A stretch of 64,000 bases of DNA from an uncultured Lactobacillus sp. (lineage in GTDB: Bacteria; Bacillota; Bacilli; Lactobacillales; Lactobacillaceae): assembly GCA_937874695.1 (NCBI GenBank), contig CALNAJ010000013.1, positions 40,487 to 104,486 on the forward strand, given 5' to 3'. The position numbers and the translations under genes are program-made. Positions 7,577-16,446 of the stretch are shown here, piece by piece (position 1 is the stretch's first letter; every line of letters starts with the position of its first letter). Under the pieces are notes generated by a model. That model was not told the origin of the DNA, ran no database searches, and saw only the letters and a list, made by a program, of their open reading frames with translations.

Positions 7577-8488
7577 ATGTCACTCACGAAACGCGATGTC
7601 CGCGACTACTTGATTGGGTTTACCCTAGTCTTGGTCATGGTCGGTATCGCCACTTGGCTTCACGATTACGAAATTATTCTGCCAGAAATCGGCGCACTCA
7701 CGGCCGGTATGTGGATCTACCACAATCCGACCTGGGTCAGTCAGCCCTTCAAAATTTTCCTAGCACCATCTGGAACGGCGGTAATTGGTTTTATCGTCAA
7801 TCAATTCCCCATCAGTTATCCCGAAAAGGTTGGTATCACACTCCTTCTGATTCTCTTACTACTCAATGTGCTGCGCTCCACATTGGCGCCATCCTTTGCG
7901 ACTGGGCTATTGCCGATCATTATCAATGCAACCCACTGGTCATTCATTCTGGCTATCTTCGCGTTTACACTGACACTGATGATTGGGGTCCTCCTGCAGG
8001 GTCACTATAAGGGGTTACCCGCTGGCAAACCGCTGCGCTTCCAGCACATGCTGGGCTTCGTACTCGCAGCGGCCGTTTGGGTTGGTGCCGTCTGGATTGC
8101 TGGTTATCCGCAGATGGCCGGTATTCCACCAGTTCTGGTCGTCTTCTTCGAAGTTTCACAGATGCCCAGTTACAGTGGTAGATTGGCCCTGAAGCAGATT
8201 ATCGCGTTGAGTGGTGCTGCAACGATCGGTGTCCTGGTCCATTTGGTTATCACCTCGTGGCTCCTATCCGCGCTGATTACGCTTCCCTTGGTCTTCATCC
8301 TGTTGCAACTGCTGCGAATTAAGCTACCGGCCGCGTACGCCTTTCCGCTGTTGGCGCTGGTGCTCCCAGTAAATATGTTCCATACCTTACCGATTGCCGC
8401 GACTCTTGCGGCCTGTTACTTCTTGGGAACAGTCTTCGTTTACCGCAAGCTGGTGTCATTACGTGGCTTGGCATCGGAAAACAACTAA
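7577..8488 (+). CDS. Polytopic membrane protein of unknown function
   Basis: A 303-residue protein that is nearly all hydrophobic, with roughly 9-10 predicted membrane segments and short loops. Recognisable pieces are PEIGALTAGMWIYHNPTW near the N terminus and FFEVSQMPSYSGRLALKQIIALSGAATIGV in the second half, which recall HPP or FUSC-like membrane proteins; I cannot place it firmly. The ATG at 7577 has an AAAGGAGG site 9 nt upstream. It is transcribed alone, divergent from map and upstream of uppP, with a terminator in between. No ligand-binding or enzymatic motif is visible. Confidence 0.8.
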   Translation: MSLTKRDVRDYLIGFTLVLVMVGIATWLHDYEIILPEIGALTAGMWIYHNPTWVSQPFKIFLAPSGTAVIGFIVNQFPISYPEKVGITLLLILLLLNVLRSTLAPSFATGLLPIIINATHWSFILAIFAFTLTLMIGVLLQGHYKGLPAGKPLRFQHMLGFVLAAAVWVGAVWIAGYPQMAGIPPVLVVFFEVSQMPSYSGRLALKQIIALSGAATIGVLVHLVITSWLLSALITLPLVFILLQLLRIKLPAAYAFPLLALVLPVNMFHTLPIAATLAACYFLGTVFVYRKLVSLRGLASENN

Positions 8489-8504
8489 TTTAATCCTGAT
8501 CACG

Positions 8505-8536
8505 CGGACCAACTCTTCGGAGCTGGTCCGTTTTTT
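8505..8536 (+). terminator. Rho-independent terminator
   Basis: A CGGACCA/TGGTCCG stem (8505-8511, 8524-8530) with a further ACTC/GAGC extension and a TTCG loop is followed by T6. Confidence 0.9.
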
Positions 8537-8651
8537 GGCATTTACATACTCTTTACCTAACCAACACCCAGCCTTTACAAGCGTTAGGTACAATTGGAAT
8601 TGCCGTACGCTCTCGGTAAAACATAATTCCACGTGAAAAAGGAGACCAATC

Positions 8652-9479
8652 GTGTTAGACATACTTAAAGCAGCCATCCTCGGTATCATTGAAGGCATCA
8701 CAGAATTCCTGCCAATCAGTTCGACGGGACACCTCTACTTAGCCGATGAATTTGTAAAATTAAACGAATCGACCGCCTTTGTTAACATGTTCATGGTGGT
8801 CATTCAACTCGGGGCTATCATGGCAGTCGTCGTCCTGTATTTTACCAAACTCAATCCTTGGGCCCCTAGCAAATCAGCCCTCGAGCGCCGACAGACGTGG
8901 ACGTTGTGGTTCAAGGTCATCATCGCCGTGCTCCCCTCAGTCATCGTAGGGCTTCCGCTGAACGACTGGATGGAAGCCCACCTGACGAGTTGGCAAGTCA
9001 TCGCGGCCACCCTCATTATCTATGGTATCTTGTTCATCGTGATTGAAAATTACAACCGGACCAAGCGACCGCGCTTCACAGACTTGAATCAGCTACCGAT
9101 TAAACTCGCTGTCTTTATCGGGCTCTTCCAAATCTTGTCGATGGTCCCTGGAACCTCACGCTCCGGCGCCACTATTCTAGGTGCTATTCTGATTGGCACC
9201 TCACGCTTCGTGGCCACGGAATTTTCCTTCTTTCTGGCCATTCCCACCATGTTCGGGGCATCGCTACTAAAAGTGCTCAAATACTTTCTTCACGGCAACA
9301 CATTTACGGGTAGTCAAATCATGGTTCTCCTGACCGGGGTCATCGTGTCGTTCGTCGTGGCCTACTTGGCCATTAAATTCTTGCTACACTACATCCGGAA
9401 TAATGACTTTAAACTATTTGGTTGGTACCGTATTGTGTTAGGGGCCGTGGTCATTACCTACTTTGGTTTTCTGCATTGA
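8652..9479 (+). CDS. uppP: Undecaprenyl-diphosphatase (UppP/BacA)
   Basis: An integral membrane phosphatase that recycles the cell-wall lipid carrier by converting undecaprenyl diphosphate to the monophosphate; overexpression confers bacitracin resistance in other species. The 275-residue sequence carries both signature motifs, EGITEFLPISSTGHL near the N terminus and PGTSRSGATI in the second half, with about eight membrane helices. The start is GTG at 8652 with an AAAGGAGA site 7 nt upstream. It is monocistronic in this window. Confidence 0.95.
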   Translation: MLDILKAAILGIIEGITEFLPISSTGHLYLADEFVKLNESTAFVNMFMVVIQLGAIMAVVVLYFTKLNPWAPSKSALERRQTWTLWFKVIIAVLPSVIVGLPLNDWMEAHLTSWQVIAATLIIYGILFIVIENYNRTKRPRFTDLNQLPIKLAVFIGLFQILSMVPGTSRSGATILGAILIGTSRFVATEFSFFLAIPTMFGASLLKVLKYFLHGNTFTGSQIMVLLTGVIVSFVVAYLAIKFLLHYIRNNDFKLFGWYRIVLGAVVITYFGFLH

Positions 9480-9807
9480 CCGCTATCCAAGTTTAATATG
9501 TTGAAAATCATATTCACAAAATGTATAAACCTAGCGGAACATTCACCAATTTCATTCTGCCTTACCCACACATATTTCGATATGGAATTAATCAACGGCA
9601 TTAGCGAGTCATCACCACAATCCAATCATATTAAGCGTTTTCAGCAACGTTATACACATTAAATGATGAGATTACGGGTAATTATTCCCGGTTTGCAACA
9701 ATCTGCAATCAAATGTGACGGGCTTTTAACTACACAGTAACTAAACTGCAATATTTCTCAGGTATGCTGTTAAGTATTAAGAAAACAGATTGGATAGATT
9801 TAAAAAA
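9480..9807. other. Long intergenic region upstream of the Apf-like gene
   Basis: About 330 AT-rich bases with no credible ORF. It has a short dyad around 9674-9693 (CGGG/CCCG with an AT loop) and probably holds a long 5' untranslated region for the secreted Apf-like protein. I found no convincing promoter pair. Confidence 0.4.
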
Positions 9808-10215
9808 ATGTCGAAATCAAAACTTACAACTAAATTTGCAACACTTTTACTTTTATTTGGATTTTCCTTCGGCATGGTGACCGATGTTACGTCCAGCTTG
9901 GTGCCTGAACAAACAACTACTGCTCAGGCTTCTACTCGTGTGTCTGCTAGTCAGGCCAAGAAGATTGCCAAGATCAACGCCGGCCTGTCCAAAAAGCAAA
10001 AAGCAGCGAAGAACTGGATTGCTAAGCGCGAATCCAGCTTCAATTACTCTGCCCGCAACGGTCGTTGTTACGGTCGTTACCAATTATTGAAATCTTACCT
10101 GCATGGTGACTACTCCCCTGCAAACCAAGAAAAGACTGCTAACAACTATGTCAACAATCGTTATGGGTCATGGACCAAGGCCAAGCGTTTCTGGCAAAGT
10201 CATCACTGGTACTAA
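9808..10215 (+). CDS. Secreted Apf-type (transglycosylase-like) surface protein
   Basis: A small exported protein of about 135 residues. An N-terminal Lys-rich stretch and hydrophobic core (KLTTKFATLLLLFGFSFGMV) with an AQA-type cleavage region form the signal peptide. The C-terminal part (WIAKRESSFNYSARNGRCYGRYQLLKSYL to YGSWTKAKRFWQSHHWY) is the lysozyme-like domain found in aggregation-promoting factors and related peptidoglycan-active proteins of lactobacilli. An upstream TTG at 9790 in the same frame is an alternative start; neither start has a strong Shine-Dalgarno. It likely acts on or binds the cell wall; enzymatic activity is unproven for this short form. Confidence 0.85.
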   Translation: MSKSKLTTKFATLLLLFGFSFGMVTDVTSSLVPEQTTTAQASTRVSASQAKKIAKINAGLSKKQKAAKNWIAKRESSFNYSARNGRCYGRYQLLKSYLHGDYSPANQEKTANNYVNNRYGSWTKAKRFWQSHHWY

Positions 10216-10264
10216 ACCAGCGAATCTGCTTAACGGCAGTTTCAATTACATAAGTATTTTGCGT

Positions 10265-10307
10265 AATGGCAGTTAGACCCACAATGAGTTTAACCGCCAT
10301 TTTTTTA
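10265..10307 (+). terminator. Rho-independent terminator of the Apf-like gene
   Basis: An 11-bp stem with one mismatch (10265-10275 with 10291-10301) is followed by a T run. Confidence 0.85.
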
Positions 10308-10326
10308 CCCAAAAATTGATGAAAGA

Positions 10327-10872
10327 ATGGTTTCTATGAAAAAAATCATCAGTCTAGTACTGCTTCTTTTGCTTGTCGGCGCCGGGTTATTAGTGGTTCC
10401 CCACTTGACCGCAGCCCAACCTGCACGGACTGCCACGACTACTGCTACACAACAGTCCAAGAAGCCGGCCGCACCCAAATTGACACTCAGCAACCTGCAG
10501 CACAGCAAAACACTCACCTACAGTAGCATCATTTACTTCGCTGTCAAACATTCCAAGCTCCAGCGCTGGCAAGAAGTTTCCGACTTCAAGCTAGGTTGGC
10601 AAGTCGAAATTTACCCACGCAACGGCCAAACCAAGTATTTGGTGTGGCCCGACCAACACATTCAGGATAGCGCCAAGAACCTCGCCCCTAACTGGTTCCG
10701 CTTCAAGGATAGTCAGCATGTCCTGTACGACAGCATGATTGTCCACTCCTTTCGTAAGGATCAGACCAAGACTGCAAGTTTGACAGAAATTGTGAAGCAA
10801 ATCAACGCCGACCATGCTGCCGCCAAGGTCCGTGCGATGCCCCAACGGCTGAGTGTCGTGACTCACAAATAA
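10327..10872 (+). CDS. Small exported protein of unknown function
   Basis: A 178-181-residue protein with a typical signal peptide or anchor (MKKIISLVLLLLLVGAGLLVV), a Thr/Ala-rich linker and a soluble domain rich in Trp and Lys (WQEVSDFKLGWQVEIYPRNGQTKYLVWPD). No family is recognised. Either the ATG at 10327 or the one at 10336 may be used; the second matches the signal peptide better. It follows the Apf-like gene after a terminator and faces a convergent membrane-protein gene. Confidence 0.72.
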   Translation: MVSMKKIISLVLLLLLVGAGLLVVPHLTAAQPARTATTTATQQSKKPAAPKLTLSNLQHSKTLTYSSIIYFAVKHSKLQRWQEVSDFKLGWQVEIYPRNGQTKYLVWPDQHIQDSAKNLAPNWFRFKDSQHVLYDSMIVHSFRKDQTKTASLTEIVKQINADHAAAKVRAMPQRLSVVTHK

Positions 10873-10909
10873 CGCGTTGAACTACCGCCGCTTCAACAAT
10901 AAACAAAAA

Positions 10910-10934
10910 GAGTCTGAGATTTTATCCCAGCCTC
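10910..10934 (-). terminator. Terminator of the AbrB-headed membrane protein gene
   Basis: The reverse-strand stem GAGGCTGGGA/TCTCAGACTC with an AT loop is followed by a T5 run. The hairpin type is common in lactobacilli. Confidence 0.78.
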
Positions 10935-10941
10935 TCTACAT

Positions 10942-12111
10942 TCAATCTTCTAAATCCGCAAAAATTTCACTTTCGGTCCCAACGTTGATTAACGATTCAA
11001 TCCGGTCTAATAGCATCAGTAACCAACCGAAGGCCATGACGAACGCGACCATTTCAAACGCCGTCAACGAGAAATACCCAATCCCGCGAAACATGACTTC
11101 CGCAACGACTAAGGCCGCCCCGACACCATAGGACAGATACAGAAATTCCTTGGTAATCTGAGGGAGTAGCCACCGGACACCAATGATCAGCGCAATGACA
11201 CAGTAAATCAGGAAACTGGCCACCTGGTCATGCAGCATGTGTGACGACACGTTATTGGGAAAGACCCCTACCAGCCCTAGATTCAGGGCCGTTAACGTCA
11301 GCAACCCCCGTAGCAACGTCAACCGCAAGGAAACCGGATAGTTTTCCTGAAGACTCACGAATAAATAGTCAATCAGGGCAATCATCAGGAGTGCCGACAG
11401 AATCAGCGTGGCGTTAAACTGCCAGCCGCTAGAAGCATTCCGTGTCCCCAGAAAACTGAGGTTATGTTGCCACCAGTAACGTTCGTTGTTCACCGCCATC
11501 GAGATGACCACCCCGCTGATGATGACCAGCGTGAGAACCGTCGATAACACACCGGCGTCCACCGCCTGAGCGAAGTAAATCATCGCTAGGTTAATGAACA
11601 CGCCAAAGACAAAGATAATGATACTCGACGTGATCCGATCAAAGCTGGCACCGTTGAACAGCATGCCCAGCAACCACATGCTCCCAACCAGGACCAGTGC
11701 CAGAATCAACGCAAACGACAACACAATCACCGGAAAATTTCGCCAGTAGATATTCTTCGTAAAGTGGTTCTGAGGATTGTTCCGATCCCGAATAAAGAAA
11801 ATCGTAAATAGCAGTGTACCCATCACGACACCGGTAACAATCAGCCCCGTCGCTAATGAATCATTCCCGGAAAGTTTCAGATGGCGCAGGCCCTGCCACC
11901 GACAGAAAATATAATAGCCAATACTGACCACTAGAGCCGTAATTACCGGCCACCACATGATTTTATTTTGAAAGATCCGTCGCCGCGACTCGGCAAATTC
12001 GACCACCAAGCGATCACGCTTCACGACCAATTTGACCGGCGTCCCGTCCTCCAGCTTGAGTTGCTCGCTGATGTCCGCCGGAATTTTTAAGTTAAAGTCC
12101 TTACTTTTCAT
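10942..12111 (-). CDS. Polytopic membrane protein with N-terminal AbrB/SpoVT-like domain
   Basis: A 389-residue protein. The first ~50 residues (FNLKIPADISEQLKLEDGTPVKLVVKRDRLVVEF) have the swapped-hairpin pattern of AbrB/MazE-type DNA-binding or dimerisation domains. They are followed by about 10 hydrophobic helices with no obvious transport motif. The ATG at 12111 is preferred because GGAGGAAAAC directly precedes it; a TTG 36 nt upstream has no site. The soluble head would face the cytosol. Function is unknown; a membrane-tethered regulator or a sensor scaffold is possible. It sits alone between convergent genes. Confidence 0.75.
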   Translation of the reverse strand: MKSKDFNLKIPADISEQLKLEDGTPVKLVVKRDRLVVEFAESRRRIFQNKIMWWPVITALVVSIGYYIFCRWQGLRHLKLSGNDSLATGLIVTGVVMGTLLFTIFFIRDRNNPQNHFTKNIYWRNFPVIVLSFALILALVLVGSMWLLGMLFNGASFDRITSSIIIFVFGVFINLAMIYFAQAVDAGVLSTVLTLVIISGVVISMAVNNERYWWQHNLSFLGTRNASSGWQFNATLILSALLMIALIDYLFVSLQENYPVSLRLTLLRGLLTLTALNLGLVGVFPNNVSSHMLHDQVASFLIYCVIALIIGVRWLLPQITKEFLYLSYGVGAALVVAEVMFRGIGYFSLTAFEMVAFVMAFGWLLMLLDRIESLINVGTESEIFADLED

Positions 12112-12211
12112 GTTTTCCTCCACAGCTCTATAACCCGTTCTTTCCAATTATAGCAAATCTGACGGGGAATTAACGGGGTTTATTGGCTTGGCTGGTGATT
12201 CCACGCAAAAA

Positions 12212-12236
12212 GGCCGCCTGTAATTAGCAGGTGACC
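12212..12236 (-). terminator. Terminator of the aldo/keto reductase pair
   Basis: A reverse-strand stem of about 9 bp with one or two mismatches (12212-12220 with 12228-12236) is followed by T5. Confidence 0.75.
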
Positions 12237-12290
12237 CGATTGATAAAACTATTACTGTGGTCTGTGAAACTTAACAGAACTATCCTATTC

Positions 12291-13154
12291 CTAATCGTCC
12301 GCGTGAACATCAAACGCATCTAACAGCATTTGCTTTACACCAGGTGCATCGGGATCATGTTGACCCTTACCTTTGTCCAAACCAACCATCATTGCCATTT
12401 CGTCAGCAGTCAGCGTGAAGTCAAAGATATCCAAGTTGCTCTTGATCCGGTCGGCATGTACCGACTTAGGAAAGACGATAACTCCCAGCTGATTTTCAAA
12501 GCGCAGGATAACTTGGCCGGCATTCTTGCCGTACTTTGCTGCTAATTGCGTAACCATGGGGTCCTTCAGCAAGTCTTGATTGCCTTGGCCCAGTGGCCCC
12601 CAGGATTCAAGCTTCACATCCCCAGTGGCCATCAATTCACGAATCGCCGTTTGTTGGAAGTAAGGGTTGAATTCCACTTGGTTCACGGCTGGTAAAGTCG
12701 TAAATTGTGGCACGAATTCATTCCAGATCTTGGGTGTCATGTTGGAGACCCCGATTGACCGCAACTTGCCGGCCTGTTGTGCCTCTTCCATTGCCCGCCA
12801 AGCACCCGGAACATCACCATAAGGTTGGTGAATTAGGTAGAGGTCCAAGTAATCCAGGCCCATCTTTTCCAACGACAGGTCAATCGCTCGCTTGGCTGGT
12901 TCGTAACCAAAATCCTGCAGCCAGAGTTTGCTGGTCACCCAAATCTGGTCGCGGTCAATGCCACTATCCTTGATAGCCCGGCCAACTTCGGCTTCATTGA
13001 AGTAAGCAACCGCCGTATCAATGTGCCGGTAACCAATCTTTAAAGCTTCGCTAACGGCGGTGTAAGTGGAACCGTCACTAGGAATCTGAAACGTTCCAAA
13101 CCCAATCGCTGGAATCTCATTACCATCATTCAATTTAATTGTTGGCATTGTCAT
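12291..13154 (-). CDS. Aldo/keto reductase (second of a tandem pair)
   Basis: An NADPH-dependent carbonyl reductase of 287 residues with a TIM barrel. AKR signatures are present: GFGTFQIP, the catalytic GYRHIDTAVAYFNEAEVGRAI (Asp, Tyr), WVTSKLW (Lys), LIHQPYGDVPGAWRAMEEAQQAGKLRSIGVSNM (His) and the C-terminal IVFPKSVHADRIKSNLDIFDFTL cofactor loop. It lies 2 bp downstream of a paralogous reductase, with its own AAAAGGAG site, so the two form one operon. The divergent LysR gene is the likely regulator. Substrates are probably small aldehydes or diketones, but cannot be assigned. Confidence 0.93.
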   Translation of the reverse strand: MTMPTIKLNDGNEIPAIGFGTFQIPSDGSTYTAVSEALKIGYRHIDTAVAYFNEAEVGRAIKDSGIDRDQIWVTSKLWLQDFGYEPAKRAIDLSLEKMGLDYLDLYLIHQPYGDVPGAWRAMEEAQQAGKLRSIGVSNMTPKIWNEFVPQFTTLPAVNQVEFNPYFQQTAIRELMATGDVKLESWGPLGQGNQDLLKDPMVTQLAAKYGKNAGQVILRFENQLGVIVFPKSVHADRIKSNLDIFDFTLTADEMAMMVGLDKGKGQHDPDAPGVKQMLLDAFDVHADD

Positions 13155-13156
13155 TT

Positions 13157-14032
13157 TTAGTTTTCTCCTTTTAGAGCTTTCAAACTTGACCCGAAGATCT
13201 GTTCAATCGTTACTGGATCACGGTGGTCAAAGAACTGGCTCTCGCCCTTGTCCAAGGACGCCATCAGCTGCATTTCTTCAGCGGTCAACTCAAAGTCAAA
13301 TACATCAATATTCTCCAGCATCCGTTCCTTATGAACAGACTTAGGAATCACGGTGATGCCGCGTTGCAATAACCAACGAAGAATCACTTGACCGACGGAC
13401 TTATCGTGAGCCTGCGCAATCTGGGCAATCGTTGCGTTGGTGAAGATGTCGTGCTTGCCTTCAGCGAACGGTGCCCAGGCTTCGACCCGTACATCCTCAC
13501 TTTGATTGAAAGTCACTTCAGTTGGTTGTTGGTACCATGGATTAACTTCAATCTGGTTGATGACCGGCTTAACCGTCATCGTCAATTCCAGATTCTTCAG
13601 TTGATCGGCATAGAAGTTGGAGACCCCGATCGACCGAATCTTACCGGCCTGTTGGGCTTCTTCCAATGCCCGCCAAGCGCCCATCGTATCACCATAGGGT
13701 TGATGCAACAGGTAAAGGTCGAGATAGTCCAGCCCCAATCGTTGAAGAGACGCATCGATACCCTGTTTGGCCCGGTTATAGGTGAATTCGGAAACCCACA
13801 GTTTGGACGTCACGAAGATATCCTCTCGGGAAACTCCACTTGCCTTGATGCCGCGACCAACGGCTTCTTCATTTTGATAAGCCGTCGCTGTATCTAACAG
13901 TCGGTAGCCAGATTGCAGGGCTGCCGTGACGGCGGCCTCGCATTCTGCTAAATCGGGAACCTGAAAGACCCCAAAACCAAGTTGTGGCATCTGATTGCCA
14001 TCATTTAAAGTTACCATTGGGACGTTTGCCAT
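13157..14032 (-). CDS. Aldo/keto reductase (first of a tandem pair)
   Basis: A 291-residue paralogue of the next gene with the same AKR landmarks (GFGVFQVP, GYRLLDTATAYQNEEAVGRGI, FVTSKLWVSEF, LLHQPYGDTMGAWRALEEAQQAGKIRSIGVSNF, VIPKSVHKERMLENIDVFDF). Catalytic Asp, Tyr, Lys and His are retained. The internal QQPTEVTFNQSEDVRVEAWAPFAEG segment differs from its neighbour, suggesting different substrate loops. It starts at ATG 14032, with a candidate promoter 41-64 nt upstream and the LysR palindrome further upstream. Confidence 0.93.
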   Translation of the reverse strand: MANVPMVTLNDGNQMPQLGFGVFQVPDLAECEAAVTAALQSGYRLLDTATAYQNEEAVGRGIKASGVSREDIFVTSKLWVSEFTYNRAKQGIDASLQRLGLDYLDLYLLHQPYGDTMGAWRALEEAQQAGKIRSIGVSNFYADQLKNLELTMTVKPVINQIEVNPWYQQPTEVTFNQSEDVRVEAWAPFAEGKHDIFTNATIAQIAQAHDKSVGQVILRWLLQRGITVIPKSVHKERMLENIDVFDFELTAEEMQLMASLDKGESQFFDHRDPVTIEQIFGSSLKALKGEN

Positions 14033-14067
14033 AAATCACATCGACCTTTCCTGTCTTGAATACCTCT

Positions 14068-14096
14068 ACTATAATCGTTAACAGACCACTTGAAAA
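14068..14096 (-). promoter_or_regulatory. Candidate promoter of the aldo/keto reductase operon
   Basis: Reverse-strand TTTTCA (14091-14096), a 17-nt spacer and TATAGT (14068-14073). Confidence 0.5.
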
Positions 14097-14113
14097 TTAC
14101 CAGTTGAGCATGC

Positions 14114-14136
14114 TAGTATACAGTCAGCGTATACTA
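14114..14136. promoter_or_regulatory. LysR-type operator palindrome
   Basis: Exact arms TAGTATAC and GTATACTA with a 7-nt spacer lie 20 nt before the LysR start and just upstream of the divergent reductase promoter. It contains a T-N11-A box, the usual LTTR core. Confidence 0.7.
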
Positions 14137-14155
14137 CAACTGAGGAGGACGACCT

Positions 14156-15028
14156 ATGCTTGATAACTATCTCTTAGAAGAACTCGTCACCTTTGCCCAA
14201 ACGGGAACTCTGGCAAAAACGGCCAGTCAACTCAATGTCACGCAACCAACTGTCACCCGTGGCATGCAAAAGCTAGAGGCTGACTGGGGCGCGCGGCTCT
14301 TCGACCGTCAACCGAATCGAATCACCCTGACAGCAACGGGCCAACTCGCTGCTCAGGAAGCCGCTACGCTTCTACAAGCGCAGCACGAGGCCATTGCCAA
14401 GGTTCAGAACTATGACCGAAACCAACGCGTACTAAACGTTGGCGCCATCATCCCTGGCCCCCGGATTCTCCTCAAGAGCGTGATGCCAACACTTTCAACC
14501 CATGTCAAAATTTCTCAGACGCTCATTACTGCCAATGAGCCAACAGCGCTCCTCACTGATAATACCTACAGCTTAATTTTCTCGCCACGGCCGCTGAAAA
14601 CGGCCATGGTAACATCCGACTATCTCGGTAAGGAACGTCTATCCATCAATCTCAATCGCTTCATGTATCAGGCCAACCAATCCAGCATCACCTTTGCCGA
14701 GCTCAAAGACTTGAGCTTCCTGGTACTAGCCGACATTGGACCTTGGCGGACAATTATCCAGCAAGCCATTCCTAATGCCAAATTTCTCTACCAGGATCAG
14801 CGCGAGGCATTTGAAGAAATCAGCAAATACGCCGACTTCCCTTCCTTCAGTAGTAATTTTTCAAACGATGATCCCCTCTTCCCCCAACCAACTTCAGAGG
14901 ATAGCCGTGTGCGGATTCCCATCAGTGATGATAGCGCGCACATGCCCGTCTACGCGGCTTATTTACGCGCTAATCAGGCAGCCGTCGAACCGGTAATTAC
15001 GGCTTTGACCGACGCTTGGCCGAACTAA
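14156..15028 (+). CDS. LysR-family transcriptional regulator
   Basis: A 290-residue LTTR. The N-terminal HTH (LEELVTFAQTGTLAKTASQLNVTQPTVTRGMQKLEADWGARLFDR) is typical, and the substrate-binding domain follows (NVGAIIPGPRILLKSVMP onward), though it is shorter and more divergent than average. The ATG at 14156 follows GAGGAGGACGACCT. It is divergent from two aldo/keto reductases and probably activates them in response to a carbonyl or oxidant. The intergenic palindrome is the likely binding site. Confidence 0.92.
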   Translation: MLDNYLLEELVTFAQTGTLAKTASQLNVTQPTVTRGMQKLEADWGARLFDRQPNRITLTATGQLAAQEAATLLQAQHEAIAKVQNYDRNQRVLNVGAIIPGPRILLKSVMPTLSTHVKISQTLITANEPTALLTDNTYSLIFSPRPLKTAMVTSDYLGKERLSINLNRFMYQANQSSITFAELKDLSFLVLADIGPWRTIIQQAIPNAKFLYQDQREAFEEISKYADFPSFSSNFSNDDPLFPQPTSEDSRVRIPISDDSAHMPVYAAYLRANQAAVEPVITALTDAWPN

Positions 15029-15070
15029 ACAATTTCAACTTGTATAAGGACATTAGTTGTTAAGTTTCGT

Positions 15071-15185
15071 CCCATAACTAGAAGCTATAACGTAAAATAA
15101 CTTATGGGTATTAGACAGACTAGCCAACACCGCTTAAACTAGAGCCTAGTGAGTGCGGTTTTAAACGAGCCGTACCCCTCACTAG
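15071..15185. repeat. Two consecutive inverted repeats before the zinc alcohol dehydrogenase
   Basis: CCCATAA/TTATGGG arms (15071-15077, 15102-15108) are followed by CTAGTGAG/CTCACTAG arms (15146-15153, 15178-15185). Neither is followed by a T run, so they are better read as operators or leader structure than as terminators. Confidence 0.5.
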
Positions 15186-15263
15186 TTGCTAAGTAAAGAT
15201 TCTTTACAATCATCTTGGAAACGCTTAAAATTTTTGTATGCAAGTCTAGGAGGCTATTTAAGA

Positions 15264-16304
15264 ATGAAATCCACTATTTTTATGGAACCTGGAAAAGTTG
15301 AAGTTGAAGATATTGAAAAACCAGCGATTCAAGCCAGCGACGATGTTATTATCCACGTTGTCCGCACCTGTGTCTGTGGCTCCGACCTGTGGGCTTACCG
15401 CGGGTTAGAAGACAAGGCCGCTCACTCCGAAAACTCCGGTCACGAAGCTATCGGGATCGTTGAAGAAGTCGGTAGCGACATCACGACGGTTAAGCCCGGC
15501 GACTTCGTTATCGCACCCTTCACCCACGGTTGTGGCCACTGTGCCGCTTGCCGTGCCGGTTTTGATGGTGTATGTCAGAACCATACCGATAACTTTAGTA
15601 ACGGTGTGCAATCCGAATACATTCGCTTCCAACACGGCGAATGGGCCTTGGTCAAGATTCCTGGCCAACCCGAAGACTACAGCGATGCTATGTTGAACTC
15701 TCTGTTGAGTTTAGCTGACGTCATGGCTACTGGCTACCACGCCGCTCGCGTTGCCAATGTGAAGACTGGCGATACGGTCGTTGTCGTTGGTGACGGTGCC
15801 GTTGGTCTCTGTGGGGTTATCGCCGCACAAATGCGCGGTGCCAAGCGGATCATCGCCATGAGTCGTCACGAAGATCGTCAAAAGTTAGCTATTGAATTCG
15901 GTGCCACCGATATCGTAGCTGAACGGGGCGATGATGCCGTTGCCAAGGTCCAGGCCTTAACGAATGGTGCCGGTGCCGATGCCGTCTTGGAATGTGTCGG
16001 GACGGAATTGTCTAACGACACGGCCATGAAGGTTGCCCGCCCAGGTGCTATCGTGGGTCGGGTTGGTCTGCCTCACGAACCTAAGATGGACATGACCACT
16101 TCCTTCTACACCAACACGATTATTGCCGGCGGTCCTGCCTCCGTAACGACCTACGACAAATCCGTCCTGCTGAAGGCCGTCTTAGATGGCGACATTCACC
16201 CCGGTAAGGTCTTCAACCAACAATTCAAGTTGGCTGACATCAATGATGCTTACCAAGCCATGACCGACCGTAAGGCTATCAAGTCCTTAGTTGTCATCGA
16301 CTAA
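15264..16304 (+). CDS. Zinc-dependent alcohol dehydrogenase family protein
   Basis: A medium-chain dehydrogenase of 346 residues. The catalytic zinc ligands are visible in TCVCGSDLW and SGHEAIGIVEEVG. The structural zinc region is GCGHCAACRAGFDGVC and the Rossmann motif is VVVVGDGAVGLCGVIAA. A longer frame runs upstream to 15186, but the ATG at 15264 starts the conserved MKSTIF strand and has TAGGAGG 11 nt before it. The cofactor-specifying GAKRIIAMSRHEDRQKLA suggests NADP(H) preference (Ser-Arg-His after the second strand), an inference only. It is monocistronic with a strong terminator, and no adjacent regulator is obvious. Confidence 0.92.
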   Translation: MKSTIFMEPGKVEVEDIEKPAIQASDDVIIHVVRTCVCGSDLWAYRGLEDKAAHSENSGHEAIGIVEEVGSDITTVKPGDFVIAPFTHGCGHCAACRAGFDGVCQNHTDNFSNGVQSEYIRFQHGEWALVKIPGQPEDYSDAMLNSLLSLADVMATGYHAARVANVKTGDTVVVVGDGAVGLCGVIAAQMRGAKRIIAMSRHEDRQKLAIEFGATDIVAERGDDAVAKVQALTNGAGADAVLECVGTELSNDTAMKVARPGAIVGRVGLPHEPKMDMTTSFYTNTIIAGGPASVTTYDKSVLLKAVLDGDIHPGKVFNQQFKLADINDAYQAMTDRKAIKSLVVID

Positions 16305-16320
16305 TTTATTGATGAAGTCA

Positions 16321-16365
16321 AACACGCTGTGTGCTCTCTTAAAAGAGCATTCAGCGTGTTTTTTT
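16321..16365 (+). terminator. Rho-independent terminator of the alcohol dehydrogenase
   Basis: An AACACGCTG/CAGCGTGTT outer stem and a GCTCT/AGAGC inner stem are followed by a T run. Confidence 0.9.
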
Positions 16366-16367
16366 GT

Positions 16368-16400
16368 AAAAAAAAACGACCACAGAATTACTGTGATCGT
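16368..16400 (-). terminator. Rho-independent terminator of the reductase on the reverse strand
   Basis: A reverse-strand ACGATCACAG/CTGTGGTCGT stem with a TAATT loop is followed by a long T run. It sits back to back with the + strand terminator. Confidence 0.85.
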
Positions 16401-16446
16401 CCCCCATTTATTCATTAAGTTACTCTTTAGCTATTTTGAAAGGTGC

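Noticed and set aside
12707..12973. 88-codon + strand ORF inside the second aldo/keto reductase
   Set aside because: It lies wholly inside a well-supported gene on the other strand and has no independent signal.
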